From Purshia tridentata (Eukaryota; Streptophyta; Magnoliopsida; Rosales; Rosaceae): DNA of 64,000 nucleotides. Below, piece by piece: positions 11,784-22,479 of this stretch. The notes beneath the pieces are model-generated. The model worked only from the letters and a program-made list of their open reading frames with translations. It was not told the origin of the DNA and did no database searches. Within the stretch, counting starts at the first letter, position 1, and every line of letters begins with the position of its first letter. The stretch is from NCBI GenBank assembly GCA_003254885.1, contig QANT01006476.1:1-64000 (forward strand). Reading direction: 5' to 3'. Made by a program: the position numbers and the translations under genes.

Positions 11784-14700
11784 CTTGCACTTATGTTTAA
11801 TTTCCTCTAATTATGATCATTTGTGTGCCTCTTCACATGCAAGATGAGAGTACTGTACATGAAGAAATTGCATGTGTTGTTTTGATATATGTTGTAAATT
11901 CATTATTCAAAAATTAAAGTTTTTGAAGTTATGCAGTTGTGTAACATTATATAAGACTTTTGGTTGCAGGAGTTCGTTAATTCCAAACTATAAATCTTCA
12001 TCTTTTACTGTGAGCAAATTACACTTATGCAGGTTTCTATCATTTTTCACTTGGGTAGCGGCCCAATTAAAAAAAGTTGTACAGACGTACCTCAACTAGT
12101 CAAGATGAGTCTGTAAGAACTTTAGTGTATTTTTTTGAGTTCAAATCTATTTTTAATTAATTTTCAAAATGTGTAAAATGAGAAAATAGAAAAAAATCCA
12201 AAAAGAAAAGAAAAGAGGTGACGTATTAGTGGTTAATGGCTGGCAGACGAAAAAGTTGACGGAGGTACTTAAGTGTCAAAAAATTAATGGTAGGTGTAAA
12301 CTTGAGATATCTACGTATAATTTGTTAATATATAAAGTGCAAGATGAGGTTGCAGTACTTGTATGTTATTCTTAGTTTACAACTTTACATATGTCATCTT
12401 CATATGCAGAATAAGGTTTCACATATGTAATAGGAGGGTGATAACTTGACATACATTATTAGCATATTCGATCTCTCTAATAGCTTAAATTTTGAAGGCC
12501 TAGGCTGTCCAATAAATGTGTAACACCACAAGCTTCTATTATACGTACATGATAGGTACTTTAATTGCCTCATGCACATATATCCGATCCCAATCTTCAG
12601 AAAAAGTAGTCCAAATTAGTTACAGCTAACCATTTAGCTTTAATATTCTAATTAAAGCATTTGGAGTCATACAATGTATGGAGTAGGAACTAAAATGAAA
12701 GATGGGGTACAATATTTGTGCCATTAAGATTAATTGGATTATAATAACATATCACAGTGTATAGTAGGCATATTCACATAACTATAATAAGAAAAGCATT
12801 GAGAGAATGTAATTTTTGTTATATGCTTTTCATTGTGATTGGTAGTCATAAGTTGCACTGAGAAGCTGGGTGGTTGGAAGCAGTGGGAGAGAGCTAGCCT
12901 TTTGCTTTTGATTTTCCAAGTGGGTCATTCATTTTTCCTTTGACCTCATTCCTCACCTCTCCTCTATATAGTGAGTGTTATCTCTGTCCCTTCTTAGAGT
13001 TATTATTATTATTTTTTTATGCCAAAGGAACCTTCAAATATAATTAAGGTGTCCTGTTAAATATAATTGTTGAAAAAGTGCCTTGTTTTTACACATCAGA
13101 TGAGACAAAATATATTAATAGTAATAAAAGTAAGGAGACAAAAGAATAGTATATATATAGGGTCGCTTGTGGAGGAACAAAATGCCTTCTTTAAATATGG
13201 ATAATCCTTAATTACAAAGTAGTGCATTTCGGACTCTTAAGTATAGTATTCTTAATTACTCGATATAGACATCCAGCCCAATTGGGTAAGGCTGTACATA
13301 TATAAATGCCAAATGTGTAAGTATTGGAGAGAGAGAGATAGAGAGAGAGAGGTAGAGAGTCATGAAATATTTTGCCCCAGCTAGCTATACTATATTTGTA
13401 GGTTATGATTTGAGAAGTAGAGGATGGTGAGTTTCATTATTATTTTGTTGATCTGTACACATGCTAACCCTAGAGTACCAATACTTTAAGTTGTTGGTTT
13501 ACAATAATCATGACATGATCTTAATTAATTAAATGACAATGGAAAATTAATTAAGTTGGTTGATATATGGAGGCAAAAGATTCGAGGATTTTGAGAGATC
13601 GAGTTCGAGAGGATTATAACTGTAACTTAATTTCAATATATATATATGAACAAACTTACTATTGGACGTAGAAAAGCACAACTCTAAGTTATAAATTAAT
13701 TAATTTGTACCATATGTATCAACTAAACATGCATTTCACAATTGTTGGATATCTTAATTGAAATGATCGTATGTAAAATTGTTCACTCTGCACCCAAGTT
13801 CAATCTCTCCCCAAATGTCTCAATGCCTTGATAAGAAAAATTTAAAAAAATAATCATGCATTAATTCAAATATCATTTCTCTAATAGAGGTAAAAATTAA
13901 TTATCTAATATTGTATTTATTAATGTAAATTTCACTGTTTTTATAAGCTAGGGAGACAATACAAAAAATGCATATATGCAGATCAGTTAATATAGTATAA
14001 ATAGCGTGATCATAATCCAAAGGCCCCCACTATAAGATCGATGGATTAACATGTTGTCATAGTTAAACCCACCTAGTCTCATTTCTCTATGATATCATTA
14101 ATTGGCATAGTATGTATCATTATTAACCAAGGAGAAAGCTTTAAATTCCTAAAACTAGGTCTCCCTTTAAGACCATATTAAGCTTTCCACTTCTCTAGTG
14201 CCATCATATAAATCTTTTTAGCTAGAAATTAAAGCTCCCATTATGGCTTCCTGCCGCCAATGTGGTTGGAGTTATTAAGTCACATGGCATTCGATTCATA
14301 GTATGTACATGAAGAAAGTTACAGCATTTGTTCGGATATGATCATAATTAAGTTTTTTCATTGCCCTATTCATTTTCTATGATTAAAAGCCGATATTCAG
14401 GGATGGAAAGTTGACCACCAAAGGCCAAAATACAACCAAAATCTAAAAAATTGATACAATGATTCTAGGAGTCTGAAGATCATGGGTTTAATTGGTTTTT
14501 ATATATCATTGGGACTTAAAATATAAATCTTGAACGTGCACTAAGAATTTATAACTAGTTTTTGTTTACTTTCTTTGTGGTGAAAAATTCACCACAGCAG
14601 ATTATGAAATGGTGCCTGATCTTACAAATAAAAAATAAAAAAATTATCATAATTGAGATCAAGAGAATAGTAACATGGCTAGTGTCTTTTAAAGACTCTT

Positions 14701-15776
14701 TCACGATGAAGTCACTAAAATTCTTTAACATAAAAGCATATAAGATGTAGGAGGAGCACTAGGTTGCTAGAGTTTGTACGTGTGCACATTTTCCATTTCT
14801 CTATCCAATAGCCGATCCAGTGAAGAGCAAAAGGGATCATTTGACACCATGACATTAATTTGCTTCACAATTTTAAGTGTTTGCTCTTTTTGTTTTTTAA
14901 TTACCTTATAAGATCAAGTTGAGGGCAATGTGTGACTTTAGAGTGAAATTAATTATTATGTGTGACTTTAATACCACTAAGTATGTTAATAAAGTGTTAC
15001 CATATATATCACCCAATAATTTTTCGTTCTTGGAAGAAACATACATATTATGTTGTCTGCAGGAGAATTATTAACCTTAATGAATATATGGAAATCGAAT
15101 CAAGATTCTAGATTTAGTGGGATTCGCTATCTTCTGAAGAAACAATTCAAATTGAAATTCCTCATGGGTCAATCGTGTTAACCTAAGCTAGTTGAAGAGA
15201 AAGAAGAGGAAAAATTCTTATAGCCAATAATTAGTAGAGCTGTACTTAATTACAGGTCCTTCATGCCATTGGATATCTTCTTGGGTGAAAAGATTGATTA
15301 AGCTTTTGAAAAGCTTGGTAAATTGGGGACAGAAATCAAAGTAAATGGGACCCAATTTCAACGATGGACAAATTCAATTCAGAATCTGATGATTTGAGAC
15401 CTTGAATCTAATTTATTCTCAAATGATATTATCCAAGGAGACACCCATATTTCTAATATATTCAAGTGTATTTCCTTTTATGTTAATATATACAATATAA
15501 TCTTACATTCATAGATTCTATCATATAATGTACATTTCAGGGTATAAAATCAATATCATGTAGAAGTTTGATTTTATATTTTAACTCTCAAACTTTGGAT
15601 GCAATCTGTAGAGTCAAAACTTTCAACTACCTCCAGCCACTGTGCATAATTTACGTTCGGATTTATTTGAATTATAGTACCTAGGTTTAAGCTGGTATCA
15701 TTTTACAAGGTTTATAACATGAAAATTTGCTTTCATCTCCTTTAATAACCAACTGAACCGTCTGATTAATAGGATA
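11784..15776. other. Gene-poor intergenic region with one promoter-like stretch
   Basis: No protein-coding gene can be supported. The segment at 12840-13440 has a TATA-like CTATATAG (12963-12970) after pyrimidine-rich sequence, a GA-rich run (13327-13356) and a strong splice-donor match ATGGTGAGT near 13424-13432, so a non-coding transcript is possible. A short direct repeat of ATGTGTGACTTTA lies at about 14930-14970. The rest is AT-rich without recognisable content. Confidence 0.45.
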
Positions 15777-16190
15777 TGTTGAGAAAAAGATCTCACTTTG
15801 AAAATTTGAAGCATTGCATATTGATTTAATTATAAAGGTTTGAATTACTCCTTTCATTGCTAATTGATTTTAAAATAGATGCATAAATTTCTTAATGGTA
15901 TTAAAACGTGCTATCTACGTGTTAGACTGAACGGCCACACGTGCTCTCACATCATTCAATATGAATTATTCACATGTTAGACTTGAATGAAACTATACGT
16001 ACGAGAACGTGTTAAGAGAAAGATCCCATATTGAAAAATGTGAAGCCTTGTGTCATGGTCTGTCTTTTCATGCACAGTGTCATGAATGCTTAACTCCAAA
16101 AGCAGACAGTGTGACGCCTTGCATAGTGATTTAATAGGACTCTTTTACATTAGGTCCACAAGATAAGTTTCTTATGTTTAAAATATCCAA
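15777..16190 (+). mobile_element. TRIM-like LTR element fossil
   Basis: Two copies of a TGTTGAG..AGATC.CA..TTGAAAA sequence start at 15777 and 16010. Between them lies a degraded primer-binding-like site (ATGGTATTAAAAC, 15895-15907) where such elements carry a match to initiator methionine tRNA. The layout of short LTR, primer site, about 100 bp of interior, second LTR, with no coding capacity, is that of a terminal-repeat retrotransposon in miniature. It is an old, broken copy. The second LTR contains a 65-bp insertion (16051-16115) flanked by GCCTTG on both sides. The right boundary is approximate. Confidence 0.5.
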
Positions 16191-17127
16191 AAATCCAAAT
16201 CCATTGAATTATTTTTTCGTGGAATAAATGGAAAAATAAAGAAAACAAGGTTGTTGTTCGACGTTATTCCAACATTTAGAGTAACCAAATAAACCGGAAA
16301 TGAAAAAATTAAATTAGGTTGTTTTAGTGGTCATGCAAAATTTTTCTATAAAATATAGTAAGTAGAGATCGAAGTTGCCTACTTTGTTTCCTATTTGGGA
16401 AATAAACAATAGTCGGTTGTTTTTCTTGAATTCTTTATTCGTCTTTTTTAAATTTTAGTGCATTTAGAAAGAAGGATTTAAAATAACTAATTAATGATGT
16501 CACGACAATGAAGGTTACTAATATAAACTTACAGTGGGGACTTAATATTAGCATATATAGCATATGGGAACAAAAGAAAAACACTTCTATATGGCAAATA
16601 AAAAAGGCCCAAAAATGACACAAAGACAAAAACATAACCTATCAAAACATTGCTTTTTGTAACATCCCAAGATGAAAAATTCAAGAACTTGATCTGATTA
16701 ATGAAGATGGTCTGCCATCATTAAAAAGTGAAAACCATTTTTTTTTTTCTACTTGCAAAAAAAAAGGGGGTCACTGATAAAATATAGTGTTGTCATGATC
16801 CACGCCATACAAAATCTAATAATTTCTTTATCCCATGCGTAGCAATATAACACCATGGAAAGTGATCTATACTTGCCTTATTTGGATAAAATTCATTTTT
16901 ATATTGTGCAGAAAGCAGCAGGGTTCTTTGTCTCTGTTTTATGCTCTAGATGAGCAATCAATCCTCTGCTTCATTTTTTGGCCAACAATAAAAGTTATCT
17001 ATTTTTACAAGATTTTGGATGAATATTTATGCACTTGCCTCTACCTAGAGAGGCATGCATTATGCATATGAACTTGAACCATAGAAACCTTTAGCAAACT
17101 TCATGTATGAATTGTGAGGGTAGAAAT

Positions 17128-17245
17128 TGTTGAGAGATATCCCGTATTACGAATGCGAAGTTTATTTTTATAAGTAATGTTTTGTGTCTATTCACTTTCT
17201 AAGTTGCTGTTAATTAATTTGAATTAAATTAATGCTCTAACTTTT
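17128..17245 (+). mobile_element. Solo LTR-like fragment of the same small element family
   Basis: It begins TGTTGAGAGATATCCC followed by ATTACGAATGCGAAG, resembling the LTR starts at 15777 and 16010. No second LTR or primer site is found nearby, so at best it is an old solo LTR with an uncertain right end. Confidence 0.35.
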
Positions 17246-17524
17246 ACCAAAAAAGGCTTTATTGTGCTTGTTCATCAGCAGCTGCCAATTAAGATTTTTA
17301 TTTTTTTCCTATATCCATCATCTTGGATCTCAAACCTATCCATTAGTGCTTTAATTACAAAGTCATCCGCATGCACTCTGTGTTAGAGTTTGAATAGAAA
17401 ATGTGGGGTATCTCAACTAAATTGGACAATCTTATACTTAATTTAAAACTATGCATCGCCTTTTTTAACCATATAAAAATCCTCCAAAACGGGCAAAACT
17501 TAAGCAAATTTCTAGACTACACCC

Positions 17525-19960
17525 TCATAGAGCATATGGTGGGTAGACTATTGGAGGGTTTTGCCCATAAGTGTATTTATCATCTCCTACCCTTATAGAG
17601 CCAAAAATTGTAAATAATGAATCCTCTTCTTCTGGTACTAGACTCACATTACCTCTTTTTCTACAAGTATAGTCCCTTCCTATGAAATCAATTGTTGATT
17701 CGGCATGCCGACTCCAATGATCCTTATCTTGTATTTCATGTGTGTAGTTTGCTTCCCCAGAAAATAGGCTCATAAACTCTTGTGGATCTCTAGTGTAATC
17801 TTCATATCCACCACCACCTCCACCCTCACCACCACATCTACTTCTACTGTTGGTAGGGGTGTCTAATTTTGTGTCAGAGTTGCTTGATTGAGAATGATTA
17901 GTGTAATCTTTACGATTTGGACTTCGCATAAGGTCATCAAAACTCTTAGTCCTAGTAGGGCTCATCTCCTCATTAACAACTCTTTCCACATTTATACCTT
18001 CTTCGCGAGCTTGAATTGCAACTTCAGGATCTGGATTGTCTGCGTCATCATCTAGATGAATGAGTCTAATCCACTGATAAAGCTGGTCTCCCTCTACATC
18101 ATCATTCGCCATGAGATTTTCAGACATATCCAACATATCATTTTGGTCGACGTGATCCTCCTCTACTTGTCTATCTAGAAGGTGAAACTTTATATTATAG
18201 TAACAATAGGCCTTTTTTTTAAATCTATTATATAAGAGCATGTTTCTTTGATTGGTGTGTATAAGAGCGAAAGTGCTCCAGTTTCTTTCACAAGCGATGA
18301 CGACGTTTGTGAAATAATTTTGATGGCTAATTTTCTGACAATAAGTGTATCGCTCTCATACATGATCCACCATTCACCTGAATTGAGAAATTTCTTTGTG
18401 TAAGTTCAAGTTTAACTATAAAAATAAATAATTATGTTGATCCCAAGGAATAAACGTATACTTACTAAGAGACGTATTTTCTCTAGCAACACGCGCTTCT
18501 TTGAAGTTTGTTAGCTAAATACAAATCATACAATATCAATTAAATATACAATTATGGGAAGGGGACAATCAAATTCTATAAAGTATTATGACAATACGTT
18601 TTTTTTCACCTCTTATCCAAAGTTGGCAACTTCCGCTAATAAAAAATCCCATCTTTTATATAAGTTGTGCACAGCCTAAAGTTGTCTTCTCTATATTGAT
18701 AGCGAGGATTCAAATAGTGGGCTATATAAAATAAATAGACATATATAATTAATAAACTTATACATAGATTTCAAGATCAATATAAAAAAATAGAATTAAA
18801 ATAACAAAAAGATTATTAAGTTACCTGCTGAATGCAAATCATGTTGTAATGTTTTAAACCACCAAACCTCGATGATTTTTACCATCCATTGTGCACCATG
18901 TTTGTTCGCTACTACGTCCTTCAGTTTATTCATCAACTCATAAATTGATCTCATAGTAGAAACCACCTTTGTATCGACAACATGCAAAATTATATACATA
19001 GGTTCTAAGAAACCGCAAATCTTAAGCACCTATTGCCATAAAGATGATCAAGTACTATGATTTCCACCACTATCACTTTAATTGCTACGGGTAATGAGTC
19101 AGTAAACTCAAAAAACGAAGTCGAGGAAAAGTTCAAAAATTTTGATCCATCTACTCAGGAATCTCTTAATTCTTTGCAGTTGGTAATAAGCACTTATGAT
19201 TCTCTGATCTTAAACTTCCACCACTATTCCTGCTTCTTGACGCCGGAAGTGTCTTTCACCCCACTCAGTACAAGTGAACAATTGCTTCAACTCCGAACTC
19301 ATTTTATATAAATTATGCAAGGCAATGTAGTGAGTAGCTAATCAAATGGCACCAAGACGAATAATAGCTTCACCACAAATCTCATGCATCTTTGCCAACA
19401 ACTAGTTATGGTTGTAAATAAAATTTGTGATCTTTTGATCCTTTTTTATCACACTAGCAACCTTGTTGTTCTTCCCAATCTCTTCAAACATGAAATCAAT
19501 GAAATGTGCTGCACACGACGTCCAGTACACATTATATCTTCTCATTCACTTCTTCCATGCGGCAACGTATGCAGAGCCATTGTCGATCACAATTTGAACA
19601 ACATTCTCTGCTCCAACATCTGCCATCACATCCTTCAAAGAACCTGTATATATAATCTAATCCTTGAAGTGATTTGAAAAATCAACGGACCTAATGAATA
19701 CAGTCTTACCTCTTGAATATGCCATGAATTTTATGATGGACAACTTGGTTGGACCCGTTCAACTATCGCACATAATTGTGCAACTATAAGTTGCCCAATT
19801 CTTTTTCAATTTGTTGACATGCTCTTGCATTTCAGCAAACTCCTGATCCAAATATGTATGTCGGATATGATAAGGTGATATCCTGCTTTCTGACATGCAT
19901 CCTATCACCATGTTTTTGAAAAGGTGAGATGTTGCTTTTGATGGAGGAACATTTTCATAT
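17525..19960 (-). pseudogene. Decayed hAT transposase (DUF659 / hAT C-terminal type)
   Basis: Minus-strand pieces in order match a plant hAT transposase. Near 19780-19860: EHVNKLKKNWATYSCTIMCD, then TGPTKLSI, with an in-frame stop in between. Near 19510-19640: GSLKDVMADVGAENVVQIV and DNGSAYVAA (the DUF659 core), then VYWTSCAAHFID. At 18796-19029: ICGFLEPMYIILHVVDTK, and KTLQHDLHSAG at the usual LHAA position. At 18250-18400: GEWWIMYESDTLIVRKLAIK, the dimerisation domain, with a frameshift at the usual SSSxCERNWS motif. The longest open piece (17525-18241) is the acidic tail. Many stops and frameshifts interrupt it and the N-terminal BED zinc finger is not found. It is a dead transposon. Confidence 0.85.
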
Positions 19961-20640
19961 ATATAAAGAACTGGCTATCAACTGATGCATCTTATCTTTT
20001 AGTGACCCTCCAAATGTTTGGGAAATGAAATTAAAGCCCATGGTAAAGGGAGGAAAACCCACCAAAAATTTTGGTGATCAAAGGCTGGAGGTGGCTAGGA
20101 TCAGTGAAACAAGCTGGCAAGGTGGGGAAGTTTATGAGCTAATTAATATCGCGCACAAGAGAGGAGGGCCATTGTCAAGGTGGCTTGTGAAATGATGATC
20201 AATGGCTAGGGGTCACGCAGGTGGCCTTAGGCCACCGAGAATTGGCTAAAAATGGTGGTCCAATCACTTGCGCAGGAAAGGGAAGATAGAGAAGAGGAAA
20301 ATCAAGAAGGAGAGAGAAGAGAGAGAGTGGGGAAATGAAAATTTCTTTTTAAACTCCGACATTTTCGAAAACTTTGTCCGAGAGCAGTGTAAGAGACAAT
20401 TGAAATTTCCTTTCAAAACTTTCCCAAAATATCCAAAATTTCCACCAAAATTTTAAAATTTTTCCAAAAAATACAAGGAATCGTGTTAAAATTTCCATAG
20501 TCCCAAATTTCGAAAATTTCAACGAAACTTTTGAAATTTAATTCTTTGACTATAACAAGTAATATAGTGAAATTTGTATTTGCAAATGCAAAATAAAAAC
20601 CAACATACCTGCTTTTTCTTTCCAATCCCACCTATCCCAA
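19961..20640 (-). mobile_element. Probable 5' non-coding part of the hAT element
   Basis: It lies directly upstream of the transposase remnant. From about 20400 to 20560 it contains many imperfect copies of AAATTTCC/GAAATTTC, the kind of subterminal repeat that often accompanies plant hAT elements. I could not fix a terminal inverted repeat or target duplication, so the element edge is a guess. Confidence 0.4.
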
Positions 20641-22479
20641 AATGCTTTCGTGTTGTGATTAAAATCTCTTCTCAAGCACTGAGTTCAAATGAAAAGAAAT
20701 ATCAGATAAATAGTTTGTTCTTACATATGAGAGAAAGCTATTGCGATGTAAATGTGTGTATATATACATATATATATATATGTATAGAGAGATTAGAAGG
20801 TGAAGCTTTAATCTGCATATTTTGCTTGTGATTAATCTTTTCTGATTATGCTAGAAATTGTATAAGACTTTTCACATATACCCCAGTTTTCTAACATTGG
20901 ATTGTATGTGATAGAGCTGCAGCAATCTAATCAAGTAAAAACTAAAATTCAAATAGAATTAAATAAATAAAAAGAAGGAGAAGAGAAGAAGAAGAAACAG
21001 AGATCATACCATGGCTGCCTTCAGAACATGCTAACCATGCAGAAACATGAGGCAGAGTGTTGACAAAAAATCTAAAACAAATAATAAAATCAGTTAGCAA
21101 GATTAAAAAAATGGTTAGATCCAAGAAAATTAAGGCATGCATTAATCGACAGCAAAATTTGAAGGTAGAAAAATGAAGATTAAAGACCTTGAGAAGATAC
21201 AGCTGTGGGCTCGAGCAGTGAGAAAGAATGATGATGATAATGGGAAGATTAGTGAAGAAGATGAGAAGGCAAAACAGAGCGAAGAAGATGAGAGTTGAGA
21301 GTGATTATATATAGTGAGGGATCAAACTAGCATTTGATGTTATCCTCCTATCTATCAAAGAAATCAGGACCGTTGAATTGAAATATGAAACTGTGCACCA
21401 ACTTTTTAGAGACTGGCCATGACTATATAGCAAGCTTTTCAGAGATGCTGCCAAGTCTGGTACTGTATATTGGAATCTCACTCAATTATGAAGATATAAA
21501 GACCATACCGAGTCAGTGAGTCCTTTGAATCTCACTCAAATAACCTTCATTTCTTCAACTATTGAGTCACATGCATGTTGTGCTAGCTCTTCTATCACTC
21601 ACCATATGAAGTGACAAGACGATGGGAAAAAGTAAGACTTTGATACCCTTAAAAATCCAATATATATATTTTCTGTTTTCGCGTTGTTTTGTTATCACTA
21701 CACTTTTTTCTTTGCTGTTGAACTTCATTCATTTTTTGTTTCTTTTTTTTTCCTGCATAAAATTTGGAAATTTGGAACTCTTCATTAAATTTTCATTTCA
21801 ATTGCTCATTATTGAAGTTTGAAACAATAAAGAAAGTTGTAAGCACAGCACCCGATAGTTTTTGCATGTGTTATGGAGGATATATGTGAATTTTCATGTA
21901 TACTACAGTCCAAAACTAGCCAGTCAATAATGGACTGACTGCAGCTGCATCACTGCAAATTTTCATACCCATGAAATATATAAGAATATGACCATAGATA
22001 AGCCAACATGTAATAGTTTATGAAAACCCACCTGCCTAATTAATATATCATTGTAAAGTGGTAAGTGTAAAGTTTAATAGTTATTAGTTTGAAGCATAAT
22101 AAAACAAAAAACACACATTATTTGGCGCATTGATTTCTATAAAAGCTTTCCATTTGCTAAAAGCTTTAGGCATGTAATCGAAGCCTTTTTGCTAGTAAGC
22201 CAAAAATCATCTGTTACAACTTATTTATTTATTTATTTGACATTCTAATATTCCATTAGATTAATATTACCATAACAATATTTATATTGTTTCAAACAAC
22301 ATAATTTAGCCCAAAATTTCTGGTAGTCATCAGTATCAAGTAATATATTATGCATAGAATACATCAAACTGTTAATTCATTAATGTCATGTTCAAAGGCT
22401 AATGAAAAGTTTCAATTTGTGTTCTGCTACATAAAATTTTTCTTGAGAAACGGCATCCTAATGATACATACAGGTGTGA
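20641..22479. other. Intergenic region with a minus-strand promoter-like segment
   Basis: No protein-coding gene is supported. On the minus strand a TATA-like CTATATATAATC (about 21302-21313) precedes a CT-rich stretch lacking ATG, and a 62-bp segment (21071-21010) is bounded by acceptor- and donor-like signals, suggesting a possible non-coding transcript. A TA-rich run lies at 20760-20785. The part nearest 22480 is the downstream flank of the UGLYAH gene. Confidence 0.4.

Noticed and set aside
11470-11790. 106-codon minus-strand frame with internal repeats
   Set aside because: It exists only because the 150-bp tandem repeat happens to stay open; the TA run codes YIYIYI and nothing supports a protein.
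13010-13045. TGCCAAAGGAACCTT, which resembles the start of miR399
   Set aside because: Only the first ten or so bases match and no pairing arm was seen nearby.
20268-20456. 62-codon frame rich in Lys and Glu
   Set aside because: It arises from purine-rich low-complexity sequence in the likely transposon flank.
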